Both the position numbers and the translations under genes were made by a program. From Earliella scabrosa (Eukaryota > Basidiomycota > Agaricomycetes > Polyporales > Polyporaceae): a DNA stretch of 64,000 nucleotides. Of the stretch, positions 47,693 through 58,798 are shown one piece after another (the first letter of the stretch is position 1; the number at the start of each line of letters is the position of its first letter). Location of the stretch: the NCBI GenBank assembly GCA_022605405.1, contig JABYQQ010000009.1, positions 124,001-188,000 of the forward strand, read 5' to 3'. Below the pieces are notes generated by a model. That model worked only from the letters and a program-made list of their open reading frames with translations. It was not told where the DNA came from and ran no database searches.

Positions 47693-50300
47693 CTAGCGTT
47701 GTCGAGCGGTGGCCCGCTTGCTCCGGGTGGGCTTCCTGCGAGGCGCTTGTCGCGGAGGCGACACCACTGAAGCACGATTCGTCTGCCGGCGCTCCCTCGG
47801 GCTGCGACGGAGCGGGGGCGGCGAGGATGCGATGATGCGAGCCTTCTTTGCCACAGGTGCGGATGGGACGTCGTCGTCGTCTTCCCGGTCTGGCGACGGA
47901 CGCTTGACCGAGAGCGATACGGCCTCGGCGGAGGAGTAGTCATCAGTGTAGTGTGGTTCGTACTTGTCCGTCGCGTGCGGGTGGTCGTGCATGACGCGGT
48001 CGTCGTGCGGCAGCGTGCGGTTCTGTAAGAATTCGGCCCAGAATTCCTCGATTACGGTCGGGTCGTCCCATTTGCCATCCAGTTCATAGAGCTTCTCGTC
48101 CGGAGGGCAGTTATAGTCCATCATCGTGTTCAGCCACTCCAGAAGGAGATCGTTAAACTCGACACGGGCAGTGTACTGTCGGAATGCGGCATTCGCAATC
48201 TTGCCGTGCCCTCCACGAATGCTACCACGGACCCAAGTGCAGGCCTCGAATAGGCGTTTAATCGTGTTGCTGAGATTCTCTTTGGAGAGATTATGCGGGA
48301 GCCAGAGGAAGCTGCAGTACAGGACGACATACAGCAACGACTCCATGTCGTCCTGGAGAGTATGTTTTCTTGTCGGACCGTATTCCCCTAGCACGTTTGC
48401 GGACATGAATAACCACGTCCCCTAAATCATCAACTGGTCAGTGAGAGGAGAAGACGTCGCATACTGAGCTTACCGCCCGCCCTGGATCCAGGGATGCACC
48501 AAAATCATCGAGTTCGCAAGATGAATCCCAGTCGATCAAGTACCCCTTTCTCCGAGCAGGGAATGGCTGGTCTTGCACAACGATGATGTTTCCAACGCTG
48601 ATGTCCCTGTGCAGACAGTGTCCCAGAGTGTACGCATCCCTCACAGCTAAAGGGGTCGTAAGTTTGAGAGAACTTGAACGTGTAAGGGAGGCGGGATCCT
48701 CACCATGGAACACGTCGAAGGTCGCGTGCAGGAGCTCATCCGTCCCCCGGATGTGTCTCAGATCATATCCAACAGTACCGAGCACAAGTCGGTAGTGCTG
48801 ACGCTTGTCAACTATAACCCGCCTGCCTCTTACTGTACGCGTCCAGGTCGCAAAGCAATATTCATCGGTCAACGAACATTGTGTCTCGTGCCCTGCATAT
48901 GCAATCAGTCAGCCCATAGCTACTCGATCGCGAGAAAACACACCAGTATGCTCAGAATTCGGTATGCAAGTGGGTACATCGCCATGACATAGGAGGGTCG
49001 GGATGTGTCCTACTCCGCGGTCGTGCAGTGCCTGGAGGATCACTCCTTCGATCTTGGACGAGCTACGCCAAGTGTCCTTGAGGAAAACGACGCGTCGGGT
49101 TAACACATCGACTGCCCAGAAGCCGCGGGTGGCCCTGCCAGTCAGATGGAGCGGCGAGACGACGGGCCGAGACACGACGAATCGACGGATGTTGTCGGAG
49201 GTGGCGATCTGCTCATGGGGAAGGACATGTATCACCGTGACGTGGCCGGGCTGGTAATGTTCAGATACGGCTCGGTCCAGCGCTGTGCCGTCGACGTTGA
49301 GTTGGCCGCGTACGTATTCTCGCAGCGCGTCGCGGAAGAGGGTTTCCTCTGCTGGAGTAGCTACGACCACGGTCGGGTCGTGACCTCTTCCTGCCATAGT
49401 GGTCTGGGAGAAACGCCATAGAAATTCGCATAGTAGGTCTGGCTCTTCGCGAATGTCGAACGCCGCGGACACGACATAACCGGCGCGGTCCCAGCGGAGG
49501 AGACGGGCGCGCGAGCCTGACATGGAGATGGTGAAGAGGAAGCAACGATGTTGCCGAGCGAAGATCTCGGTGACGTAGAGAATGTGTTGACCCAGTCCGT
49601 TGCGCCGGCGTTCGGCGTAGGGTTCGTATGGGAATAAGGCCATGAAGTCATTCCGGGGTGGGGGTTCGTCCTCATCAGAGCTCGTCGTGTTGACCGGAGG
49701 TGTGCGCGCCTTGAAATCCTCCGAACTACCTGCCGGAAGGTCGACGAAGAAATCGTGGGATGGGTCCGGTTTGACCTCGATGAATAGCTCAGCATAGCCA
49801 AATTCTGTCCGGGATGACTCGTGGGCAGTATCAACGACCTCCATGTTTTCTGCAGGGTAACAGCAGATATCGGGCTTCAATGTGCCAAGCTTGCGAGGCA
49901 AGCAGGGCTTCGAAGGCGAGAAAACGAAGCCCGGGCAGCGAGATTTGACCTTCGAGCTGTTGTTGAGACATTTGAGCTACACGCAATGAGTTGACCACGA
50001 GTTTATCAAGTATCGGGGCGATGCTCGTACCAGAGGTCCATTGATCTCAGCGGAAGTGGCAGCGCGTTGGGGCACAGATCCAAACGCTCGCCAACTAGAT
50101 CTCCTATATGCATTTGAAGAGGGGGACGGGAGGAAAGCGTCGATGAATTTCTGTACAGGCATGGGTCCGACGATGTAACCCTTCGCATCCTCCACCGCCC
50201 TCCTGTTTCTCGATCTCCCGCGCTCCGGTTCCAGACCTCTGGTGTGGGTCATGGACTGACTGAGGGCCATCGGCACATTGTAGACGCATTGTGTAGCCAT
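47693..50300 (-). CDS. FunK1 fungal-type protein kinase, locus J (near-twin of L)
   Basis: ATG at 50300 (MATQCVYNVPMALSQSM), stop at 47693. Exon 2 reads LGTLKPDICCYPAENMEVVD, ELFIEVKPDPSHDFF and LGQHILYVTEIFARQH. The RWDRAG block reads LLRWDRAGYVVSAAFDI, where L and most others have Cys after AG. An extra acidic and Thr/Pro insert (TPPVNTTSSDEDEPPPRNDF) lies between ExK and GQ, found only in J and L. The kinase has GRATRGFWAVD, VVFLKDTWRSSS, LHRDISVGNIIVV and GYLIDWDSSCEL. The tail contains LRRSPRERRQTN and ends ATARQR. Nearly identical to L through exons 2 to 5, so the two copies split recently or are kept alike by gene conversion. Confidence 0.92.
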
Positions 50301-50628
50301 GAAAGCCGGTAGAGAAGGCTAGGGAGGTCTGTGTTGTAGTTCTGGCGGAACCGAGTGAACTCTTCCGTCGAGCGGGAACCAGAAGGTGCAGGGTATGTCT
50401 CGAGTGTGGTGGTCAGGAGGAGAAAAGTTAGATGGCCAGTGCGCATGCTTGTCTCCTATATGTGGTGGGGACATGGTGGCGTAAACAAAAGACGGCGAGT
50501 AACACTCGACCATGGTGGGTGTAGGTATGCGACGCGCGCCGCGACCTGACGTGCGCGCGGCGTGGGAAGATACAGACAGGCGCCAACAACAACCTCTCCT
50601 CAGTCTCCTGTCGGGATGCCTTCTACAA
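50301..50628. other. Upstream region of J
   Basis: Promoter side of J, with a TATA-like ATATAG on the minus strand near 50457. It matches the region upstream of L and is cut by the mobile element that starts at 50629. Confidence 0.5.
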
Positions 50629-51308
50629 GGACCCCTGAAATTCCCTATACCTTCCCGGCCGAAAGTCCGGACGGCGCTGAGCGTTTTTGGGCCTCCAGGA
50701 CGACCGCTCATCCGGACACGAAAGCCCCAAATCGAGGTTTTACACGGCCGAACGTCCGGACATATCTCGCCCAACCCTCGCCCGGGCATCCGGACATCAA
50801 TCACATCGGACATCGCCGGGGGTCGAGGTCCATAGTCAGTATAAGTCTTAGTATAGTCATCAATCTTATCGCCTTTACGACACTGTCTCTAATCAACTGT
50901 TGATTCTACACCATCCCGAGTCTTACTTGCTAGCCGACCTACTAATGAGTTCCTAGTAGTCAAGACAAATTGGCGCGCAGCCAATCCGTCATGCCAGATG
51001 CATGCATGTGCAGAATTTTGATGAAACCTGTCTTCGATTTCGTCGACTACCCTTTAAATTGCAATCTGCGGGCACCAGCCTCATATCTGCTGGGTAGTAT
51101 GGAGAACAGAACGGCTCTGGGGTGGTTGGTCGCACCATCCGGACACACACCGGCCCCTTCGGGGCCGGTCGGAAAATCCGGACATGGAACCACTTTTGAG
51201 GCCAGCCGGCCGAAAGTCCGGACAAAATCCTCAAAACCTGTCCGGATATGGAGGGCCAGATTTCGAGCGCCTATCGGCCGGCCACTTATAGGGACTTTCA
51301 GGGGTCCT
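50629..51308. mobile_element. Non-autonomous DNA transposon (MITE-like), 680 bp
   Basis: Flanked by a 9-bp direct repeat CTTCTACAA (50620-50628 and 51309-51317), read as a target-site duplication. The left end GGACCCCTGAAATTCCCTAT and the right end, read on the minus strand, AGGACCCCTGAAAGTCCCTA form terminal inverted repeats with about one mismatch. Inside, at least eight CCGGA-containing motifs (for example GTCCGGAC) lie in the two subterminal zones around an AT-rich centre. No transposase frame is present. A 9-bp duplication suggests Mutator-like transposition (an 8-bp reading would suggest hAT). The equivalent site upstream of L, near 58995-59015, shows no such insertion. Confidence 0.78.
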
Positions 51309-51317
51309 CTTCTACAA

Positions 51318-51453
51318 CGCGTCGCACCTTGTTGCACCTTGTCGCACCCACACGCCAATGTGTGCTAACGTCGACTCAAATGTTGAATGTTGAACTGCAA
51401 CGTCCCACAATACCCCTTCCCCTCCCAGGTCCTCTAGATCTCTCCCAGCCCTC
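51318..51453. other. Upstream region of K
   Basis: Short GC-rich stretch with repeated cgcaccttg units between the element and the ATG of K. Likely the old promoter of K. Confidence 0.4.
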
Positions 51454-52062
51454 ATGAGTTCACAATGCGTCTACAATGTACCGATGGCCTTCGACCAGCC
51501 TTCCTTAGCCCAAACCAAAGGTCTGGAACCGGAGCGCGCGATATCGAAGAATAAGAGGGCAGTGGAGGATGCGAAGGTTTATATCGTGGGGCCCATACCT
51601 GTCCAGCAGTTCATTGACGCTTTCCTCCAATCTCCATCTCCACGCTCTACCAATAAACGCTACAAACTGAAGGGCAAATGGGACGACCCGGCCGTGATTG
51701 AGCAGCTCTGTGCTCACTTCTTACAGAAGCACACTCTGCCGGACAATGACCGCGTCATGCACGATCACCCGCACGCGACGGACAAGTACGAACTCCTCTG
51801 CCGAGGCCGTGTCGCTCTCGGTCAAGCGTCCGTTGCCAGACCGGGAAGACGACAACGAAGTTCCGTCCGCACCTGTGGCAAAGGAGTCTCGCATCCTGAC
51901 CGCCATCGCATCCTCGCCTCCACCGCGCCGTCGCCGCCAGAGGGAGCGCAAGCGGACGAACCCTGGGCCGGTGGTACCACCGCTGCAACCTGCAGCCCGC
52001 AAGAAGCTCCCGCAGAAAAAGCAGGCCCGCACCACCACTGCTCGACGCCATTGCTAGTCTGA
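51454..52062 (+). pseudogene. FunK1 remnant K with central deletion
   Basis: ATG at 51454. Exon 1 is family-like (QCVYNVPMAFDQPS, AKVYIVGPIPVQQFIDAFL), then at about 51650 it jumps straight into the last-exon segment KRYKLKGKWDDPAVIEQL, which in L lies just before the tail. The whole N-terminal nuclease-like domain and the kinase core are gone, roughly 2 kb. The join falls in or next to CAATAAACGC, shared with L, and keeps frame. After TDKYE a further 20-nt deletion relative to L (after 51792) shifts the frame, so the open frame ends at 52062 in unrelated sequence. The family tail (EAVSLSVKRPLPDREDD) continues in another frame to 52057. It may still make a 202-residue peptide with no catalytic part. 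Confidence 0.88.
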
Positions 52063-52461
52063 GCTTCCGCCCTCATCTCCGTCTCCCTCGCCTCCCCCCA
52101 TTTCTTATCTCTTCGGCTGCTATCTTTACATGGTCTCTGTTCCATGTCTTCTCGCGAGCCGCCAATGAGCTGGGCTGCGCGTCTCGCCCCTTGCAAGTCC
52201 CGTCGCCACAGGTTCTATCGTATTGTCATGCTGTTGTTGTCGGTTACCTGTACGCCTTCTCCTGTGGCTCTGTGGATGTACTATCTTGTCTGTTCCAGCT
52301 ATTGTCTTATACCCTTCTTATTGTCCGTCGTTTCACTGCTGGCTGCAAAGTGACCGGTCACTTCCTGAATACTGGATTTCAATACCTAAGTATGTTGACC
52401 TGGACTTGAATATTTGAATCTCCATCCCTTCTCTCAGCGCATCATTTGGCCCATGATCAAC
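52063..52461. other. Intergenic
   Basis: About 400 bp between K and M. No gene; it should hold the M promoter. Confidence 0.5.
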
Positions 52462-55171
52462 ATGTCCCACCCAGCACCTTCCAAGTCATGTTCCTCTTCA
52501 CAATGCGTCTACGATGTACCCATGGCTCTCGACGTGCTATTGATCCACACCAGGGACTTGGAGTCACTCTACTCTCGTTCGAGCACGATAAGAGTGGCCA
52601 AGGAGGTCAGAAACTATACTCTGGGTCCCATGCCGGTGCAAGACTTCATCAACAACTTCCTTGACGCTCCAGATCCTACCTCCTACAATATGATGCGATC
52701 CATCAGACAAGCTTTTCAGTCCGTTCCCGCCCACACGATGAGCTCCGCTGAGATCGTAGAACCCATGGTGCGATTACCTCTCCTTCTCAACTCAAGACAT
52801 TTATTGACATCCGGAGCTTCGCAGATTGCTGCACTGAATGAACGCACCAAGCGGAAGGCACGTTGTCCAGGCTTCACCTTCGCCACATCCACCTCCCTCT
52901 CCCGCCACCGTGACAAACGCGGCCACATGAAGCCTGATATTTGGTGCTACGCGACAGACAACGTGGCGCGCATGGAGGCTGCCGGTGCATCAGCTCGTGC
53001 CGAGTTCGGCTATGCTGAGCTGTTCTTCGAAGTGAAGCCCGACCCATCACACGATTTCTTCGTCGATTCGCCTCACGATGAAGACGCGGAGTACATCCCA
53101 AGCTTCTTTGCGAGTTCGGAAGACGCAAGAGCCGAGGCGCGCGGGTCCGCGTGGGGGCGGCACGTTATGTATGTGACCGAGGTCCTCGCGCGACAGCACC
53201 GTCTATTCTTCTTCTCCATCTCCATGTCAGGCTCTTGCGCCCGCTTCCTGCGTTGGGATCGTGCGGGATGCATCGTATCTGCATCGTTCGACGTACGCCA
53301 GGAGCCCGCCTTCCTCTGTGAGTTTCTCTGGCGATTTTCTCAGACCTCCAGTACCAAACGAGGTCACGACCCAACCGTCGCAATAGCTACTCCGGAGGAA
53401 GAGACTCTCTTCCATGACGCCATCAGCGAATATCTGTCTATTCAACTGGACATCAAGGGTACAGAGCTGCTGGATCAAGCCCTCGCCGAACACTACCAAC
53501 CCGGCCATGTCGCGGTCATGCATGTTTACCCACAAGATGATCAGCATGGACCTGGTCGTCGGTTTATCGTCTCTCGGCCGGTTCTTTCTCCACTTTTACT
53601 GACGGGGAGAGGGACGCGCGGTTACTGGGCATTGGATGCGCAGACCTGCCGAGTCGTCTTCTTGAAGGATACGTGGCGACGTACGCCTCAGCGCGAAGGG
53701 GTTTTCATTCAACAGCTACACGAGAGCGGTGTGAGAAGCATACCATCTCTTGTATGCCACGGTGATGTTCCTCAGCTCGCATCAGAGGGACTCGAGGGGA
53801 ATGACCGTGAGTCTGTTGGTTACATCATGCTTTTGTCACTAACATGTCTGCAGAACTTCATGATGCGCAATGTTCGATGACAGATGCGTATTGCGCAAAT
53901 GGGCAAGGTATCATCATGTTCAAGCACCGTCACTACCGCATCGTGCTAGGAACGGTCGGATACGACCTGCAACATCTTCGTGGGACAGACGAACTCATCC
54001 GCGCAACCTACGATGTCTTTCAAGGTAAGTACACTTTCAAGTTCCACTCGGGTTCCCTTTTGCTGATTGAACATGCTAGCCATCAACGATGCATACACAC
54101 TGGGGAAACGTCTCCACAGAGATGTTAGCGTCGGAAACGTCATCCTCGTGCGTGAAGGGAGTGGTACGTCAAGGAAAGGTTATTTGATCGACTGGGATGC
54201 GTCTTGCGAGATAGACGACTCCGGAGCATCCGTCGAGGCTCGGCGGGTAGTAAGTACATGCCGTGCACGAGTGCTCAAGGTGCTGACTCGGCGTCGTCTG
54301 TTAACAGGGGACATGGGTGTTCATGTCCAGGGATGTCTTGTCCCACGAAGGGCCGAAAAGGAAACATAGGTTGCAGGACGATATGGAGTCGCTGCTCTAT
54401 GTCGTTCTCTACTGTAGCTTCCTTTGGCTACCGCACAACCTCTCCAAAGCAGACCTGGCGTCGACAATTCAAGGCTTGTTTGAGGAATCATCCTGGGTAT
54501 ACGGAACACTAACAGGAGGTGGCGGGAAGATCGCCAACGCCATGCTACGACTCTACACCGGCAGAGTCGAATTTAACGAACCACTGAAAGAGTGGCTGAC
54601 CACAGTCATGGACTATCTCTCCCCCGCCAAGACGCCACACTCGTACGCAGGGGTCGGGCACAAATGGTCCTCGCCGGAACCCCTGAATCAGTTCTGGACT
54701 GGCTTTCTGCAGACGCGCACGCTCCCGCAGAACGACCGGGTGGTACACGAACACCCGTATGCAACTGGAAAGGAGGAGCCTCTCGGGTCCGACGCCTCCA
54801 CGGAAGCGATCTCCCTGGGCAAGCGTCCGGAGTCGGAGGAACGCGACGATGAGTTGGACGGCAGCGAGGACATGCCGACTCCGAAGAAGCCTCGCGCTCA
54901 CACGCCGGTCGCGTCTCCTCCGCAGGTCCTTCGTCGCAGCCAGAGAGCCCGCGTACCTCGACACCCTGCTCCGGCGGTACCGTCGGAGCAACGCAAGCAG
55001 CCCATTCCCAAAAAGCAGCCCGCATCCCGGAAGCAACCTGTGTCCCGGAAGCAGCCCACGCCCCGGAGGCAGCCCCCATCCCGGCGGAAGCAGGCTGAGC
55101 CACCAAAACAGCCTGCGCGGAGGAAATCGCACACGCAGACAAAGACGAGTGGTCGCCATGTGCGCCGGTAG
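52462..55171 (+). CDS. FunK1 fungal-type protein kinase, locus M (duplicate of I)
   Basis: Start at ATG 52462 (MSHPAPSKSCSSSQCVYDVP), chosen over the in-frame ATG at 52453 because it aligns with the start of I. Stop TAG near 55171. Exon 2 has HMKPDIWCYATDNVARMEAA, ELFFEVKPDPSHDFF and FLRWDRAGCIVSASFDV. The QxxxY motif of all intact relatives reads WGRHVMYVTEV here, so its Gln has become Arg. The kinase has LTGRGTRGYWALD, VVFLKDTWRRT, LHRDVSVGNVILV and GYLIDWDASCEI. The last exon carries LLYVVLYCSFLWLPHNLSKA and a tail with LRRSQRARVPRH and one more Lys-Gln-Pro unit than I (SRKQPVSRKQPTPRRQP). All introns join in frame. It converges on L. Confidence 0.91.
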
Positions 55172-55989
55172 TGTCGTCTGCACCTCTATCGCTGCAGAAT
55201 GCCTCTGCAACTATAACCTCTCTCACTTATTCCCCTCCCCCGCTGTCTTCTTGTTCTCCATGAATTGTCTGCCACTTCCCGCTCTCCTCGCTGTCGTCCC
55301 TTTGCACTCGTTGTGCTCCCATCGTCACAGTTGTCGTCTCCTGTCTCGCAGTTCGCTGTTTCCTCACGTCGCATGTACCGCGAACCGGCCTGGCTGCTCG
55401 CCCCTTCCACCCGATTCGTTCCGCTTGACCTGGCCACTTTACGTCTTCGTTGCCTGTCGTTTTTAGTGTGCCAGGATATCCACCTGAGCACTAGTGCTGT
55501 GGTTGTCGATGTTCGCGTTCATGTCTCTCACAGTTGTCCTCCCTCGATGTCGTTTATGCTATCCTGTCTCGACGCGCCATCAGTTACACTCCCACAGCTT
55601 ATGACGAACCAGTCTCCATCCGGCCAGGTAACAACAGGTCTGGAGCACGCGCGTTTCGCCGTTCAGCTTGTCACACTGACAAGCTATTCCCACATCGTCC
55701 TCTCCATTGAGATGAGCCGTTGAGCTAAGTGCCCTGATTGGGCGTGGACGACAAGCGCAGCAAAGCCTAGATAGGGACACGGATGATCGCATAGCATCAA
55801 TACTGGCAACATGAGATACGATGGCACATGTCAACGAAGGGGTACAGAGACAGAACGAATGACGAACGGGCTTGTCTTCGCGAACAGAGAAATGCGAGGC
55901 GAGAACAAGGGGGCTCAGCCGGATAGTATGGGAAGAGAGCACACCAGGGGTGAGGCCTTGAGGGGAGAAAGAGGAGAACGAGGACGGGA
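55172..55989. other. Shared 3' intergenic of M and L
   Basis: Counterpart of 46837-47692, with small indels. No gene. Confidence 0.6.
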
Positions 55990-58637
55990 CTAGCGGTGTC
56001 GAGCGGTGGCCCGCTTGCTCCGGGTGGGCTTCCTGCGAGGCGCTTGTCGCGGAGGCGACACCACTGAAACACGATTCGTCTGCCGGCGCTCCCTCGGGCT
56101 GCGACGGAGCGGGGGCGGCGAGGATGCGATGATGCGAGCCTTCTTTGCCACAGGTGCGGATGGGACGTCGTCGTCGTCTTCCCGGTCTGGCGACGGACGC
56201 TTGACCGAGAGCGATACGGCCTCGGCGGAGGAGTAGTCCTCAGTGTAGTGTGGTTCGTACTTGTCCGTCGCGTGCGGGTGGTCGTGCACGACGCGGTCAA
56301 TGTCCGGCAGGGTGTGCGCCTGTAAGAAGTCAGCCCAGAGCTGCTCAATCACGGCCGGGTCGTCCCATTTGCCCTTCAGTTTGTAGCGTTTATTGTTTGG
56401 AGGACTGTTGTAGTCCATCATCACGTTCAGCCACTCCAGAAGGGGCTTGTTGAACTCGACACATTCAGTGTACTGTCGATATGCGGCATTCGCGACCTTG
56501 CCGTCCCCTCCACGAATGCTGCCACGGACCCAGACGGTCTCCTCAAATAGGCCTCTGATCGTGTCATGGAGGTCCGATTTGGAGAGATTGTGTGGGAGCC
56601 AGAGGAAGCTGCAGTACAGGACGACATACAGCAACGACTCCATGTCGTCCTGGAGAGTATGTTTTCTTGTCGGACCGTATTCCCCTAGCACGTTTGCGGA
56701 CATGAATAACCACGTCCCCTAAATCATCGACCGTTTAGTGAGTAGTGAGAGGGGAAGACGTCGCGTAGGAAACTCACCGCTCGCCCTGGATCCAGCGATG
56801 CCCCAGAATCATCGAGTTCGCAAGATGAATCCCAGTCGATCAAGTACCCCTTTCTCCGAGCAGGGAATGGCTGGTCTTGCACAAGGATGATGTTTCCAAC
56901 GCTGATGTCCCTGTGCAGACAGTGTCCCAGAGTGTACGCATCCCTCACAGCTAAAGGGGTCGTAAGTCTGAGAGAACTTGAACGTGTAAGAGAGGCGGGG
57001 TCCTCACCATGGAACGCGTCGAAGGTCGCGTGTAGGAGCTCATCCGTCCCCCGGATGTGTCTCAGATCATACCCAACAGTCCCGAGCACAATTCGGTAGT
57101 GCTGATGCTTGCCAACTCTAATCTGCCTGCCTCTTACTGTACGCGTCCAAGTCGCAAAGCAATGTTCGTCGGTCATTGAACATTGTGTCTCGCATCGTGT
57201 CTCGTGCCCTGCACGTCCCATCAGCCAACCGATAATTACTCGTTGGCGAGCGCTGAGAACACTCACCAGCGTGCTCAGTATTCGGTATGTAAGTGAGCAC
57301 ATCCCCATGGCACAGGAGGGTCGGGATGTGTCCTACTCCGCGGTCGTGCAGTGCCTGGAGGATCACTCCTTCGATCTTGGACGAGCTACGCCAAGTATCC
57401 TTGAGGAAAACGACGCGTCGGGTTAACACATCGACTGCCCAGAAGCCGCGGGTGGCCCTGCCAGTCAGATGGAGCGGCGAGACGACGGGCCGAGACACGA
57501 CGAATCGACGGATGTTGTCGGAGGTGGCGATCTGCTCATGGGGAAGGACATGTATCGCCGTGACGTGGCCGGGCTGGTAATGTTCAGATACGGCTCGGTC
57601 CAGCGCTGTGCCGTCGACGTTGAGTTGGCCGCGTACGTATTCTCGCAGCGCGTCGCGGAAGAGGGTTTCCTCTGCTGGAGTAGCTACGACCACGGTCGGG
57701 TCGTGACCTCTTCCTGCCATAGTGGTCTGGGAGAAACGCCATAGAAATTCGCATAGTAGGTCTGGCTCTTCGCGAATGTCGAACGCCGCGGACACGACAC
57801 AACCGGCGCGGTCCCAGCGGAGGAGACGGGCGCGCGAGCCTGACATGGAGATGGTGAAGAGGAAGCAACGATGTTGCCGAGCGAAGATCTCGGTGACGTA
57901 GAGAATGTGTTGACCCAGTCCGTTGCGCCGGCGTTCGGCGTAGGGTTCGTATGGGAATAAGGCCATGAAGTCATTCCGGGGTGGGGGTTCGTCCTCATCA
58001 GAGCTCGTCGTGTTGACCGGAGGTGTGCGCGCCTTGAAATCCTCCGAACTACCTGCCGGAAGGTCGACGAAGAAATCGTGGGATGGGTTCGGTTTGACCT
58101 CAATGAATAGCTCCGCATAGCCAAATTCTGTCCGTGATGACTCGTGGGCAGTATCAACGACCCCAATGTTTTCTGCAGCGTAACAGCAGATATCGGGCTT
58201 CAATGTGCCCAGCTTGCGAGGCAAGGAGGGCTTCGAAGGCGAGAAAACGAAGCCCGGGCAGCGAGATTTGACCTTCGAGCTGTTGTTGAGGGATCTAAGC
58301 TACACGCGATGAGTTGTCAACGAAATCATCTTGAATTATTAGGGGGTCCTCATACCAGAGGTCCATTGATCTCAGCGGAGGTGGCGGCGCGTTGGGGCAC
58401 AGGTCGAAACGCTCGCCGACTAGATCGCCTATACGTGGTGGCGTTTGAAGAAGAAGGGGGGGACGGGAGGAAAGTGTCGATGAATTCCTGTACAGGCATG
58501 GGTCCGACGGTGTAAGCCTTCGCATCCTCCACCGCCCTCCTGTTTCTCGATCTCCCGCGCTCCGGTTCCAGACCTCTAGTGTGGGTCATGGACTGGCTGA
58601 GGGCCATCGGCACATTGTAGACGCATTGTGTAGTCAT
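55990..58637 (-). CDS. FunK1 fungal-type protein kinase, locus L (near-twin of J)
   Basis: ATG at 58637 (MTTQCVYNVPMALSQSM), stop at 55990. It is almost identical to J through the N-terminal domain and kinase, with LGTLKPDICCYAAENIGVVD, ELFIEVKPNPSHDFF, LGQHILYVTEIFARQH and LLRWDRAGCVVSAAFDI. Kinase motifs: GRATRGFWAVD, FLKDTWRSSS, LHRDISVGNIILV, GYLIDWDSSCEL. It differs from J mostly in exon 1 (PSPPSSSNATTYRRSS) and in the segment RLFEETVWVRGSIRGGDG to NNKRYKLKGKWDDPAV; that last segment is the one found fused in K. The tail ends ATARHR. A TATA-like box lies about 155 bp upstream of the ATG. Apparently functional. Confidence 0.92.
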
Positions 58638-58792
58638 GAAAGCTGGCGGAGAAGTCTAGGGAGGACTGTGTGGCGTTGCAATTCTTTGGTCGAGCGCCGC
58701 CGGTGACCAGAGGTGCAGAGTATGTCTAGAGTGTGGTGATTAAGATGGAAACGTTAGATGGCCAGCGCGCATACCTGTCCCCTATATACGAT

Positions 58793-58798
58793 GGTGAC
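58793..58798 (-). promoter_or_regulatory. TATA-like box for FunK1-L
   Basis: TATATA on the minus strand 156 bp upstream of the L start. J has a related but weaker ATATAG at the matching place. Confidence 0.35.

Larger units (their letters stand above)
44195..50620. repeat. Segmental duplication, copy 1 (I + J)
   Basis: The convergent pair I(+)/J(-) with its shared 3' intergenic DNA and the J upstream region matches M(+)/L(-) at 52490-59010. Starts and stops are offset by about 8.29-8.34 kb throughout. Similarity is moderate in I/M and becomes near identity across J/L. Edges are approximate. Confidence 0.85.

Noticed and set aside
8228..58637. A biosynthetic gene cluster
   Set aside because: No synthase, P450, transporter or cluster regulator is present; the repeated genes are kinases.
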